64,000 nt of DNA from Mesorhizobium jarvisii. GTDB taxonomy: Bacteria; Pseudomonadota; Alphaproteobacteria; Rhizobiales; Rhizobiaceae. Location: the NCBI RefSeq assembly GCF_003601985.1, contig NZ_QZXA01000004.1:248001-312000 (forward strand), given 5' to 3'. Shown here one piece after another: positions 35,164 through 44,290 of this stretch. The position numbers and the translations under genes were made by a program. Within the stretch, counting starts at the first letter, position 1. Each line of letters starts with the position of its first letter. The notes under the pieces are model-generated. The model had not been told where the DNA came from, made no database searches, and was given only the letters and a program-made list of their open reading frames with translations.

Positions 35164-36657
35164 TCAGGCGGCGGCGGGCCTGCGCCCGGCGGCGGTGGCC
35201 AGTTCCCGGATGCCTGGCTCGATGTGCTGCAGCGCGATCGAGGAAATGCCCAACCGCATGAAACGCGAAGGCTTTTCGGTGCGGTCGAAGAAGCGGTCTC
35301 CCGGCTCGATGATGACGCTGCGCGAGGCCGCGGCCTCGGCCAAACCGCGGGAATCGGTGCCGCGCGGGCCTTCGAGCCAGAGCGACGTGCCGCCGGCCGA
35401 GTCGGTCGAGCGCCATTCCGGCAGGAAAGCGGAAATCGCATGGACCAGACGCTTGCGCCGCTCGTCGAAGGCGCTCGACAGGCGCCGCACCAAGGCCTCG
35501 TGATGGCCGAGCGACAGGAAGAGCGCCACCGCACGCTGGTTGTTGGCCGGCGGATGGCGCAGCATGAAGCGGCGCAGCGCCCTCAGTTCCGAGATTAGTC
35601 CAGCAGAGGCCACGATGTAGCCAAGCCGCAGGCCCGGGGCCAGCGTCTTCGACATCGAGCCGACATAGACGACGCGGCCGGAACGATCGAGGCTCTTCAG
35701 CGCCTGCTGCGGCGCCTCGTCGAGAAGCTGGCTGTCATAGCCGTCCTCGATGATGATCTGGTTGTGCCGGTTGGCACGCGCCAGAAGGTCCTGCCGCCGC
35801 TCGGCCGACAACGGCACCATGGTCGGGCAATGATGGCTGGGCGTGACGAAGACGAAGCCGGAATCATTGGGGATAGAAGAGGTTACGATGCCGGACTGGT
35901 CGACCGGCACCGGCTGGATGTCGGCGCCCGCAAGCCGGAAGATCGAGCGTGCGTCGGGGTAGCCCGGGTCCTCCATCGCCACCTTCGAGCCCTTGGTCAT
36001 CAGCAGCGAAGCCAGCATGTAGAGCGCGTTCTGGGCGCCAAGCGTGACGATGATCTCGTCGGGATTGGCGAAGATGCCGCGCCGGGGCAAGAGCCGCGCC
36101 TGGATCTGCTCGATCAGCAGCGGATCGTCGCGATCGACCATGTCGGACGCCCAGTTGCGGATTTCGAGCACGGCCAGCGCCATGCGGTTGCACTCGCGCC
36201 ATTCGGCGGTCGGGAACAGCGCCGGGTCGAACTGGCCGTAGACGAAGGGGTAGGACGACTTGATCCAGTTCTCGTGCTTGGCCGGCGGCGGCATGTCGCT
36301 GGCGGCGATCTGCCGGCGTGCCTTCCAGTCGATCTCATTGGCCTGGTCGGGCGCCTTCTGGTGCGGCTTGGCCGGTGTTGCCAGCACGTCGGGGTTGACG
36401 AAATGGCCGCGCCGCTCGCGCGCCACCAGGAACCCCTGGTCGACGAGCTGCTGGAAGGCCAGCACCACCGTCCCGCGTGCGACGCCCAGCTTCTCGGCCA
36501 GGATCCGGCAGGAGGGAAGCGGCATCGAAGCGGCGATCTGCCGGTCGAGAATGGCGGCCACGATGGCCTGGCGGATCTGCGCCTGCAGGGTTTGGCCGGA
36601 TTCGGCCGAAATCCGGAACAGGCCGGACCATATGGCCGTGTCGTTGCGCTGTGGCAT
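35164..36657 (-). CDS. MocR-type regulator (GntR HTH fused to class I aminotransferase)
   Basis: Fusion of 497 residues: GntR winged helix at ~15-90 (LQAQIRQAIVAAILD, RILAEKLGVARGTVVLAFQQL) and a fold-type I aminotransferase-like PLP domain (~130-490) with PLP Lys337 in GSMSKTLAPGLRLGY and Asp/Tyr in IIEDGYDSQLL. MocR proteins sense an amino acid or amine through PLP and control adjacent catabolic genes; the MttB-type gene downstream is the obvious target. Repeats CCAGCCA/TGGCTGG lie just upstream of its start. Confidence 0.92.
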   Translation of the reverse strand: MPQRNDTAIWSGLFRISAESGQTLQAQIRQAIVAAILDRQIAASMPLPSCRILAEKLGVARGTVVLAFQQLVDQGFLVARERRGHFVNPDVLATPAKPHQKAPDQANEIDWKARRQIAASDMPPPAKHENWIKSSYPFVYGQFDPALFPTAEWRECNRMALAVLEIRNWASDMVDRDDPLLIEQIQARLLPRRGIFANPDEIIVTLGAQNALYMLASLLMTKGSKVAMEDPGYPDARSIFRLAGADIQPVPVDQSGIVTSSIPNDSGFVFVTPSHHCPTMVPLSAERRQDLLARANRHNQIIIEDGYDSQLLDEAPQQALKSLDRSGRVVYVGSMSKTLAPGLRLGYIVASAGLISELRALRRFMLRHPPANNQRAVALFLSLGHHEALVRRLSSAFDERRKRLVHAISAFLPEWRSTDSAGGTSLWLEGPRGTDSRGLAEAAASRSVIIEPGDRFFDRTEKPSRFMRLGISSIALQHIEPGIRELATAAGRRPAAA

Positions 36658-36677
36658 GGGAAATCTTCCTCGGATGG

Positions 36678-36699
36678 CCAGCCATTTTCATTTGGCTGG
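36678..36699. promoter_or_regulatory. Inverted repeat upstream of the MocR gene
   Basis: CCAGCCA (36678-36684), 8 bases, TGGCTGG (36693-36699), 21 to 42 bases before the MocR start. The half-site ATTTGGCTG (36690-36698) recurs as its exact complement CAGCCAAAT at 36779-36787. Repeated half-sites across a divergent region are typical of MocR operators; the assignment is inferred. Confidence 0.5.
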
Positions 36700-36820
36700 A
36701 CCAGTCGAGTGTATGGGTGGCACAAGGGGTTGCGCCAATCAATTTTTCTGATCTTTGGGATTTATGCCAGTGATCCTTCAGCCAAATTGGGCTCTGCGGC
36801 CGCCCGAAGTGACACATAGT

Positions 36821-36842
36821 GCATCGCATCGTGATGCGATGC
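36821..36842. promoter_or_regulatory. 22-bp perfect palindrome upstream of pgi
   Basis: GCATCGCATC-GT-GATGCGATGC: 10-base arms around two bases, 87 bases before the pgi start in a divergent region where no transcript should need to end. It may be an operator for pgi or the MocR gene, or an mRNA hairpin in a long pgi leader. No binding protein is assigned. Confidence 0.45.
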
Positions 36843-36928
36843 GGCATCGCCGCGTATTGACCGCACGGAATTCGGCTCAATAGGTTTGTCGCGACGACAC
36901 GCGCCGGAAACATCCGGTCTGATAAAGT

Positions 36929-38602
36929 ATGTCGAAAAACGCCAGGAGCTCCCCGCCATTGGATAAGTCAGCCTTCCAGAAACAGCTCGCCGCCTTGCGC
37001 GATCATCGCACCGCGGCACCTGCGAGCATGCGCCAGGCCTTCGCCGCCGATCCACAGCGTTTCCAGACACTCTCCGCCACCGATGGTGACCTTTTGCTCG
37101 ACTGGTCGAAATGCGCCGTCGATGCCGTCACCATGGACTTGCTGGAGAAGCTCGCCGGCGCCGCCGATCTCGAGGGTCGCCGCGCCGCCATGTTCGCCGG
37201 CAAGAAGATCAACATCACCGAGGACCGCGCCGTGCTGCACACGGCGCTGCGCAATCTCAGCGGCAAGGGCGTCACGGTCGACGGCCAGGACGTCAAGGCC
37301 GACGTCATTTCCGTGCTCGACGCGATGGGCGCCTTCGCTGATGCCATCCGTTCAGGCAAGGCTCTTGGCGCCACCGGCAAGAAGATCACCGACATCGTCA
37401 ACATCGGCATTGGCGGCTCCGACCTCGGCCCGGCTATGGCGACGCTGGCGCTGGCGCCATATCATGACGGGCCACGCGCGCATTATGTGTCCAACATAGA
37501 CGGCGCCCACATCCACGACACGCTGAAGGGCCTGTCGGCCGAAACCACGCTGTTCATCATCGCCTCCAAGACCTTCACCACGGTCGAGACGATGACCAAC
37601 GCGCAGACGGCGCGCGACTGGGTGCAGAAGGCACTCGGCAAGCAGGCGGTCGGCAAGCATTTCGCCGCTGTTTCGACGGCACTCGACCTGGTGGCCAAGT
37701 TCGGCATCGAGCAAAACCGCGTCTTCGGTTTCTGGGACTGGGTCGGCGGCCGTTATTCGGTCTGGGGCGCGATCGGCCTGCCCGTCATGATCGCCGTCGG
37801 CCCGCGAAATTTTCGCGCCTTCCTCGACGGCGCGCACGAGATGGACGAGCATTTCCGCACCACCCCGCTCGCCGGGAACCTGCCGGCAATTCTCGGGCTG
37901 GTCGGCTGGTGGCATCGCGTGATCTGCGGCTATCCGGCCCGCGCGGTCATCCCCTATGACCAGCGCCTGTCCCGGCTGCCGGCCTATCTGCAGCAGCTCG
38001 ACATGGAATCGAACGGCAAGGGCGTCACCCTTGACGGCACGCCCGTGGCGACACCGACCGGGCCGCTGGTCTGGGGCGAGCCGGGCACCAATGGCCAGCA
38101 CGCCTTCTTCCAGCTTTTGCACCAGGGCACCGACTTCATCCCGGTCGAGTTCCTGGCCGCGGCTGTCGGCCATGAGCCGGAGCTCAAGCACCAGCATGAT
38201 TTGCTGCTCGCCAATTGCCTGGCGCAGTCCGAAGCGCTGATGAAGGGCCGCACGCTGGACGAGGCGCGCGCGCAGATGCTGGCCAAGGGCATGAAGCCGG
38301 CCGACGTCGACAAGATTGCGCCGCATCGTGTCTTCTCCGGCAACCGGCCTTCGGTGACCATCCTCTATCGCAAGCTCGACCCGCGCACTTTCGGGCGGCT
38401 GATCGCGCTCTATGAGCACCGCGTCTTCGTCGAGGGCACGCTGTTCAACATCAATTCCTTCGACCAGTGGGGCGTCGAGCTCGGCAAGGAGCTGGCGACC
38501 GGCCTGCTGCCTGTCGTGGAAGGCAAGGAAAGCGCCGCAAACCGGGACGCCTCGACCAGGGGCCTTGTGGAACGCATCCACCAATTGCGCGGTTCGGAGT
38601 GA
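36929..38602 (+). CDS. pgi: Glucose-6-phosphate isomerase
   Basis: Glycolytic/gluconeogenic isomerase, 557 residues, interconverting glucose-6-phosphate and fructose-6-phosphate. Clear PGI features are [16 protein letters not shown] (~152-167), [31 protein letters not shown] (the sugar-binding signature, ~270) and [20 protein letters not shown] (~390). A TTG at 36959 preceded by AGGAG is an alternative start giving a length closer to typical PGI. The stop overlaps the next gene's GTG start. Confidence 0.96.
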   Translation: MSKNARSSPPLDKSAFQKQLAALRDHRTAAPASMRQAFAADPQRFQTLSATDGDLLLDWSKCAVDAVTMDLLEKLAGAADLEGRRAAMFAGKKINITEDRAVLHTALRNLSGKGVTVDGQDVKADVISVLDAMGAFADAIRSGKALGATGKKITDIVNIGIGGSDLGPAMATLALAPYHDGPRAHYVSNIDGAHIHDTLKGLSAETTLFIIASKTFTTVETMTNAQTARDWVQKALGKQAVGKHFAAVSTALDLVAKFGIEQNRVFGFWDWVGGRYSVWGAIGLPVMIAVGPRNFRAFLDGAHEMDEHFRTTPLAGNLPAILGLVGWWHRVICGYPARAVIPYDQRLSRLPAYLQQLDMESNGKGVTLDGTPVATPTGPLVWGEPGTNGQHAFFQLLHQGTDFIPVEFLAAAVGHEPELKHQHDLLLANCLAQSEALMKGRTLDEARAQMLAKGMKPADVDKIAPHRVFSGNRPSVTILYRKLDPRTFGRLIALYEHRVFVEGTLFNINSFDQWGVELGKELATGLLPVVEGKESAANRDASTRGLVERIHQLRGSE

Positions 38603-39330
38603 CTGATTTGGCAGACATCAAGGGTATATTGTTCGACAAGGACGGGACACTTGTCGACTTCAACGCGACCTGGCTCGGCGTCGCCGATTTCATGGCCATG
38701 GATGCCGCTGATGGCGACCGCTGGAAGGCCGACAGGCTGCTTGCGGCCGCCGGCTTCGATTTCGCCAGCCGGCGCTTCAAGCCCGATTCGATCTTTGCCT
38801 CGGGCACCAACATGGATGTCGTCGAGCTGTGGTTCCCGCGTCTGTCCGACGAAGACCAGATGCTGGCCGTAGCCCGCTTCAACGAGATCACCTCGGTGCA
38901 GGGCTCGGCGATGGCGGTGGCGCTGCCGGGCATCGTCGATACCTTGGCGGTGCTGCACAAAAGATCCTACCGGCTTGGCGTCGCCACCAACGATTCCACC
39001 AGCGGCGCGGAAAAGACCTTGGTCACGCTGGGCGTCGCCCAGCTGTTCGACGCCGCCTATGGCTATGACGCGGTGGCCAATCCCAAACCCGCGCCCGACA
39101 CCATCCAGGCCTTTTGCGACCTCACCGGCCTGAAGCCAGCGGAGATCGCCATGGTGGGCGACAACCGCCACGATCTCGAAATGGCGCGCGCCGGCGGCTG
39201 CGGCCTGGCGGTGGGCGTGCTCTCCGGCACCGGCACGCGCGAATCGCTGGCCGGCATTGCCGACGTCGTTCTCGATTCCGTCGCCGACCTGCCGGATTTC
39301 CTGTCGACGCGGGTCAAGGAGACGGTTTGA
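38599..39330 (+). CDS. HAD-family phosphatase, phosphoglycolate-phosphatase-like
   Basis: Hydrolase of 243 residues. HAD motif [11 protein letters not shown] holds nucleophile Asp13 and general acid Asp15; motif II is [10 protein letters not shown], and motifs III/IV are PKPAPDT and [15 protein letters not shown]. The cap insertion suggests a small phosphomonoester such as phosphoglycolate. It starts at a GTG that overlaps the pgi TGA (GTGA), so it is coupled to pgi. Damage repair of sugar-phosphate by-products is possible but unproven. Confidence 0.88.
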   Translation: MTDLADIKGILFDKDGTLVDFNATWLGVADFMAMDAADGDRWKADRLLAAAGFDFASRRFKPDSIFASGTNMDVVELWFPRLSDEDQMLAVARFNEITSVQGSAMAVALPGIVDTLAVLHKRSYRLGVATNDSTSGAEKTLVTLGVAQLFDAAYGYDAVANPKPAPDTIQAFCDLTGLKPAEIAMVGDNRHDLEMARAGGCGLAVGVLSGTGTRESLAGIADVVLDSVADLPDFLSTRVKETV

Positions 39331-39982
39331 TCGCTCCCGCCAGCGCGGTCTCGGCCTCGAAACGAAAGACGCCGCTCGGCTTCAGCGTGGCATCTTTCGC
39401 GTCACCGAAATCCGGCACCTGATGTTCGGCGAGCAGTCGCAGCCGGGCCAGCGGCAGGTCATGGCGACGCGGATCGCCGACCAGCACCTCGATGCCGGCT
39501 GCCAAACAGCGATCGAGGAACGGGGTAACCCGTAGGGCAACCTCGTGGCCGTAGAACACGTCGCCTGCAAGCACGAGGTCGACGGCCGGCGGCGGCCCCG
39601 TGGTGATATCCTGGTGGACGATCGTGATCTCGACGCCGTTGGCCGCCGCGTTGAGGCCGATAGCGGCAACGCCGTTGCGGTCTATCTCGGCGGCGATCAC
39701 CTCGCTTGCGCCGGCCTTGGCGGCGGCAATGCCGACAATGCCCGAACCCGCCCCCAGGTCCAGCACGCGACGGCCCGCCACGGTCATCGGATTGTCGAGG
39801 ATGTGGCGCGCCAGCACCGCGCCGCCGGCCCACGCATAGGCCCAGTAGGGCGGCTGCGGTTCTGGCGCATCGTCGTCCGCATCAATATCGTCTTCAGGAT
39901 CGACGAGGCGTCTCAATCCGCTGCCCGGATGGGCGGTGTAGAACCGGATTTCGGGAAGCGCCGGTACAGGAACAAGGCGCAT
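39314..39982 (-). CDS. Class I SAM-dependent methyltransferase, Nnt1/ETFB-lysine-methyltransferase-like
   Basis: Methyltransferase of about 222 residues. SAM motif I is VLDLGAGSGIVGIAAAKAGA, preceded by PYWAYAWAGGAVLARHIL, the hallmark of the METTL20/Nnt1-like protein lysine methyltransferase group; VDLVLAGDVFYGHEVA is motif IV. The start is uncertain: ATG 39982 (AAGG upstream) is used, but the preceding LDPAEFIKAN looks family-like. The frame runs to a GTG at 40135. Its 3' end overlaps the convergent HAD gene by 17 bases. Confidence 0.78.
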   Translation of the reverse strand: MRLVPVPALPEIRFYTAHPGSGLRRLVDPEDDIDADDDAPEPQPPYWAYAWAGGAVLARHILDNPMTVAGRRVLDLGAGSGIVGIAAAKAGASEVIAAEIDRNGVAAIGLNAAANGVEITIVHQDITTGPPPAVDLVLAGDVFYGHEVALRVTPFLDRCLAAGIEVLVGDPRRHDLPLARLRLLAEHQVPDFGDAKDATLKPSGVFRFEAETALAGAIKPSP

Positions 39983-40151
39983 GTTCGCCTTGATGAATTC
40001 CGCCGGGTCGAGGCGCGGGCGGTTTGGCAAGTCCTTGCTTGGTCCCTCGTCGCCGAAGGGGTGGCGCCTCGCTAAAGCGCGCTGCGCTTCAGCTCTTTGT
40101 TTTGGTGCATGTCGTTCTCCCAAAACCGAGGTCACTTTTGGGCGATGTGCA

Positions 40152-42179
40152 TCAGGCGCGCAATGCCCGCCGCAGGATCTTGCCGACCGGCGTCTTCGGC
40201 AATTCGGTCCTGAACTCGATATATTTGGGCCGCTTGTAGCCGGTCAGGTTCTCGCGGCAAAAAGCGGTGATGGCTTCCACGGTCAGGGCCGGATCCTTCT
40301 TGACGATGAACAGCTTCGGCACTTCGCCCGAATGCTCATCCGGCACGCCGATCGCCGCGACTTCGAGCACGCCTGGATGCATGGCCACGACCTCCTCGAG
40401 TTCGTTCGGATAGACGTTGAAGCCCGAGACCAGGATCATGTCCTTCTTGCGGTCAACGATCTTGGTGTAGCCGCGCTCGTCCATGAAGCCCATGTCGCCG
40501 GACTTGAAGTAGCCGTCCTTGGTCATCACCTTGGCGGTCTCGTCAGGCCGGTTCCAGTAGCCCGCCATCACCTGCGGTCCCCTGATGCAGATTTCGCCGA
40601 CCTCGCCGAGCGGCAAATTGTTGCCGTCATCGTCGCGGATGGCGATTTCCGTCGAGGGCAGCGGCAGGCCGATCGTGCCGGTGAAGTCACCGGAACTGAA
40701 CTTGTTGGCCGTCGCCACCGGTGACGTTTCCGAGAGGCCGTAGCCCTCAGTGACAGGGCAACCGGTCAAAGCCTTCCAGCGCTCGGCGACGCCCTTCTGC
40801 ACCGCCATGCCGCCGCCAAGCGTCAGCACCAGCGGCTTGAAGTCGAGTTTGCGGAAGTCCTCATTGTTGAGCAGCGCGTTGAACAGCGTGTTGAGGCCGG
40901 GAAAGATGTGGACCGGATACTTCTGGAGTTCCTTGACGAAGCCCGGAATATCGCGCGGATTGGGAATGAGCACGTTGCGAGCGCCTTGCTGCATGCCCAT
41001 CAGCGCGTTCACCGTCAGCGCGAAGATATGATAGAGCGGCAGCGCGCAGATGAAGTTCGGGTGTGCGGGCTTCGGCTTGATCGTATAGGCGTCTTCCATC
41101 CACTGCGCGTTCTGCACGACATTGGAGAGCACATTGCTGTGCAGCAGCGTGGCGCCTTTCGACACGCCCGTGGTGCCGCCCGTATATTGCAGGAAGGCGA
41201 CATCGTCGGCCGCAACCTTGGCCGGCTTGAAGCCAAGGCCGGCGCCGGCCTTCATCGCCGCGTTGAACTTGACATGCCCGGGCAGCGACCATGCCGGCAC
41301 CATTTTCTTCACGCGGCGCACGACGAAGTTGACGATCGTGCCCTTGAGGCCGCCAAGCATGTCGCCCATGGCCGCCACCACGACATGCTTGACCGCGGTC
41401 CTGGAGACTACCGCCTGCAAGGTGTTGGCGAAGTTTTCCAGGATGACGATGGCTTGCGCGCCGGAGTCCTTGAGCTGGTGCTCCAACTCGCGCGGCGTGT
41501 AAAGCGGATTGATGTTTACCACGACATAGCCGGCGCGCAGGATGCCCATCATCGCCACCGGATATTGCAGAACGTTAGGCATCATGATGGCGACGCGCGC
41601 ACCCTTTTGCAGCCCCTTCGATTGCAGATAGGCACCGAAGGCCGCCGACAACTGCTCGACATCGGCATAGCTGATGGATTTGTCCATGCAGGTGAAGGCC
41701 GGCTGGGCGGAAAACTGCTTGCAGGCGGCGACCAGGAAATCGCCGATCGAACTGTAGGGCAACGCACCGATCTCGGCCGGAACATTTTTCGGATAGCTCT
41801 TGAGCCAAGGCTTTTCGGGCAGGCCTGCGGCAAGTTCCGTGAGCGCCTTCGGCAACCGCTTGGTGTCAGCTGCCGCCGGTTTCGATGTCGGCGCTGCCTT
41901 TGCTGGCGATGCGGCCTTCGCTGCCCCGGTCTTTGTGGGAGAAGCCTTTGCAGGGGTCTTCGCCGGAGAAGTCTTCGTCGCTGAGGTCTTTGCCGGGGCG
42001 GCTTTTGCCGCCGGCTTCGCAACGGCCTTGGCGGTGGCTGCCAGTGCCGCCTTGGCAGGTCTTGCGCCTGTGCTGGCGGTCGAGGCCTTGGCACCGGCTT
42101 TACCTTGATCGTCGGCGGCGGCTGGTTTCGAGACTGCCTTTGCCGACGCTTTCACCGGCGCCTTTGATGCTTTTGCCAC
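40152..42179 (-). CDS. fadD: Long-chain fatty-acid CoA ligase with histone-H1-like N-terminal extension
   Basis: Acyl-CoA synthetase of 675 residues activating fatty acids for beta-oxidation. From ~115 on it is a normal FadD: the P-loop-like YTGGTTGVSKGATLLHSN, GYGLSETSP, YFKSGDMGFMDERGY and KILRRALRA. The first ~105 residues are almost only Lys, Ala, Pro, Ser and Thr (AKAAPAKTSATKTSPAKTPA) like histone H1/AlgP tails. GTG at 42179 has a strong GAGGAGG site, which supports translation of the extension. Function of the tail is unknown; DNA, membrane or polyanion binding is conceivable. Confidence 0.92.
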   Translation of the reverse strand: MAKASKAPVKASAKAVSKPAAADDQGKAGAKASTASTGARPAKAALAATAKAVAKPAAKAAPAKTSATKTSPAKTPAKASPTKTGAAKAASPAKAAPTSKPAAADTKRLPKALTELAAGLPEKPWLKSYPKNVPAEIGALPYSSIGDFLVAACKQFSAQPAFTCMDKSISYADVEQLSAAFGAYLQSKGLQKGARVAIMMPNVLQYPVAMMGILRAGYVVVNINPLYTPRELEHQLKDSGAQAIVILENFANTLQAVVSRTAVKHVVVAAMGDMLGGLKGTIVNFVVRRVKKMVPAWSLPGHVKFNAAMKAGAGLGFKPAKVAADDVAFLQYTGGTTGVSKGATLLHSNVLSNVVQNAQWMEDAYTIKPKPAHPNFICALPLYHIFALTVNALMGMQQGARNVLIPNPRDIPGFVKELQKYPVHIFPGLNTLFNALLNNEDFRKLDFKPLVLTLGGGMAVQKGVAERWKALTGCPVTEGYGLSETSPVATANKFSSGDFTGTIGLPLPSTEIAIRDDDGNNLPLGEVGEICIRGPQVMAGYWNRPDETAKVMTKDGYFKSGDMGFMDERGYTKIVDRKKDMILVSGFNVYPNELEEVVAMHPGVLEVAAIGVPDEHSGEVPKLFIVKKDPALTVEAITAFCRENLTGYKRPKYIEFRTELPKTPVGKILRRALRA

Positions 42180-42646
42180 CCGTTCCTCCTCGACAATTCC
42201 TGTTCGCCCGTTTCGGTCGCCTATGCCGCGCCCGCCTCCGAATTGACAGAGGCGTCCTCCGTGCCGCCAGCATATCCATCTATGTATTGCCTCTATCGGC
42301 GGCGGTGCAAGTCTTGCCCTTGCGGCAGGGCGCCGAAAGATTTGCCGTCGAAAATCTTTCCCGCCGACGACACTTGGAACCGGCATCTTTCCGCATCGAT
42401 GATCGGATGAGGGCGGACGCGGAGGCCATGTCGCCATATGCCAGATCAATAAAAAAATGCGGTCGTTAATAATCTCGTGAGTGGAAAAAACTGCTAATTT
42501 TTTCTGCCTTTTAGCAAAATGGCAGATTTTTTTCCTGCTTCCCGAGGGGTAAGCAAACGGGGTGTTCCAAAGCCGGAAAAACGGTGCTTATATGCGCGCT
42601 TCGCGAGCCTGATAGAGGGGCTTGGAAGAACATCAGGGAGTGCTCA
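42180..42646. other. 467-base divergent intergenic region fadD/dppA
   Basis: No credible gene. The frames here lack ribosome-binding sites. The part near fadD is GC-rich; 42445-42535 is unusually AT-rich and holds a two-hairpin terminator-like element (42492-42533). The dppA ribosome-binding site AGGGAG is at its right end. Promoters for both operons must lie here, but I could not place -35/-10 boxes securely. Confidence 0.5.
42492..42533. terminator. Bidirectional terminator-like element with overlapping hairpins
   Basis: Two mutually exclusive stems. TCTGCC (42503-42508) / GGCAGA (42521-42526) is followed rightward by seven T (42527-42533). TGCTAA (42492-42497) / TTAGCA (42511-42516) is followed leftward, on the minus strand, by GTTTTTT. 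Each looks like a rho-independent terminator in its own direction. Since both flanking genes diverge, it may be an attenuator in a dppA leader or end a small RNA. Confidence 0.5.
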
Positions 42647-44245
42647 ATGAAAAAGAAACTCGCTTTTGCGGCCGCTTTGCTGGCCGCAAGCGTACTGAGC
42701 GGCATGGCCAATGCAAAGACGCTCGTCTATTGCTCGGAAGCGTCGCCTGCCAATTTTGATCCGGGTACCACGACCGGCGGCAACGACTTCGATGCCTCGT
42801 CGCGTACCGTCTATTCGCGTCTGGTCGAATTCAAGCATGGCGGCACCGAAGTCGAGCCTGGCCTTGCCGACAAGTGGGAGATTTCCGACGACGGCTTGGT
42901 CTACACTTTCCACCTGCATCCGGGCGTCAAGTTCCAGACCACCGACTATTTCAAGCCGACGCGTGACCTCAACGCCGACGACGTCGTTTTCTCCTTTGAT
43001 CGCCAGTTCAACAAGGCGAACCCCTGGAACGGCGACAAGTATCTGCCGAACCTGACCTGGGACTACTACACCGGCATGGACATGCCGAAATACGTCGCCA
43101 AGTGGGAAAAGGTCGATGACCTTACCGTCAAGCTGACGCTGACCGAGCCGAACGCGCCGATGCTGGCCAACCTTGGCATGGACTTCGCGTCGATCGTGTC
43201 GAAGGAATATGCCGACCAGCTGGAGAAGTCCGGCAAGATGGCCGATTTCTCGACCAAGCCGATCGGCACTGGTCCGTTCCAGTTCGTCGACTACCAGCTG
43301 GATTCGGTCATCCGCTACGCGGCTCACCCGGATTATTTCAAGGGCAAGGAAAAGATCGACGATCTCGTCTTCGCCATCACGCCTGACGCCACCGCCCGCA
43401 CCCAGAAGGTGCTCGCCGGGGAATGCGACATCGCGCCCTATCCGAACCCGGCCGACATCGCCACCATCAAGGCCAACAAGGACGTGACCCTGATGGATCA
43501 GGCCGGCCTGAACATCGGCTATATGAGCTACAACACCACCATCCCGCCGCTCGACAAGCCTGAGGTGCGCCATGCGCTCAACCAGGCGATCGATCGGGAA
43601 TCGCTGATCAAGTCGCTGTTCCAGGATGCAGGCGCCACGCCTGCCGAAAACCTGATCCCGCCGACCATGTGGTCGTGGAACAAGGATGTGAAGACCGACG
43701 CCTACAATCCGGAAGCGGCCAAGAAGGTGCTGGCCGACGCCGGCCTGAAGGAAATCCAGCTCTGGGCATCCGACCGCGTTCGCCCGTACAACCCGAACTT
43801 CCAGCGCGCCGCCGAACTGATCCAGGCCGACTGGGCCAAGGTCGGTGTCAAGGCGGAGATCGTCAACTACGAGTGGACCAAGTATCGCTCGGAAGGCAAG
43901 AAGAAGGACCGTCCCGGTGCGTTCCAGATCGGCTGGACCGGCGACAATGGCGATCCGGACAACTTCTTCGCCACCCTGTTCGCCTGCTCCGCCATCGGCG
44001 TCTCGAACTACTCCAGCTGGTGCGACAAGGACTTCGAGGATCTGATCCAGAAAGCCAAGAAGACCAGCGACCAGGCCGAGCGCACCAAGCTCTACGAACA
44101 GGCGCAGGTGATCTTCGCCAAGGAAGCGCCCGCCTTCCTGCTGGTCCACAGCCAAGTCTACGCGGTCGTGCGCAACAATGTCAGCGGTTTCAAGATGGAT
44201 CCGCTCGGCATTCACCGCTTCGACGGCGTTGACAAGGCCGAATAA
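42647..44245 (+). CDS. dppA: Dipeptide ABC transporter, periplasmic binding protein
   Basis: Binding protein of 532 residues with signal peptide MKKKLAFAAALLAASVLSG, cleaved after MANA; the mature start KTLVYCSEASPANFDPG matches E. coli DppA in type. Family stretches include LNADDVVFSFDRQ, NLIPPTMW, GWTGDNGDPDNFFATLF and VDPLG-like MDPLGIHRF near the end. It binds dipeptides (or related compounds such as delta-aminolevulinate or heme in some species). It heads dppABCDF; a strong hairpin follows its stop. Confidence 0.94.
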   Translation: MKKKLAFAAALLAASVLSGMANAKTLVYCSEASPANFDPGTTTGGNDFDASSRTVYSRLVEFKHGGTEVEPGLADKWEISDDGLVYTFHLHPGVKFQTTDYFKPTRDLNADDVVFSFDRQFNKANPWNGDKYLPNLTWDYYTGMDMPKYVAKWEKVDDLTVKLTLTEPNAPMLANLGMDFASIVSKEYADQLEKSGKMADFSTKPIGTGPFQFVDYQLDSVIRYAAHPDYFKGKEKIDDLVFAITPDATARTQKVLAGECDIAPYPNPADIATIKANKDVTLMDQAGLNIGYMSYNTTIPPLDKPEVRHALNQAIDRESLIKSLFQDAGATPAENLIPPTMWSWNKDVKTDAYNPEAAKKVLADAGLKEIQLWASDRVRPYNPNFQRAAELIQADWAKVGVKAEIVNYEWTKYRSEGKKKDRPGAFQIGWTGDNGDPDNFFATLFACSAIGVSNYSSWCDKDFEDLIQKAKKTSDQAERTKLYEQAQVIFAKEAPAFLLVHSQVYAVVRNNVSGFKMDPLGIHRFDGVDKAE

Positions 44246-44256
44246 GACTATAGAGC

Positions 44257-44282
44257 GGGGCGGCGCAATGAAGCGCCGCCCC
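44257..44282 (+). terminator. Hairpin between dppA and dppB
   Basis: Ten-base perfect stem GGGGCGGCGC (44257-44266) / GCGCCGCCCC (44273-44282) with an AATGAA loop, and no T-run. In an operon this usually stabilises the upstream binding-protein mRNA or limits readthrough, making DppA more abundant than the membrane parts. It ends eight bases before dppB, where no clear ribosome-binding site is seen. Confidence 0.6.
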
Positions 44283-44290
44283 CCTACATC

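Noticed and set aside
40152..42179. FadD as the missing ligase of the aromatic-CoA operon
   Set aside because: It is more than 10 kb away, divergent from dpp, lacks the AAGCTT-type operator, and is of the long-chain fatty-acid type.
42511..42711. 66-codon leftward frame across the dppA start
   Set aside because: It lies antisense to the dppA signal-peptide region and has no ribosome-binding site; its composition follows the dppA codons.
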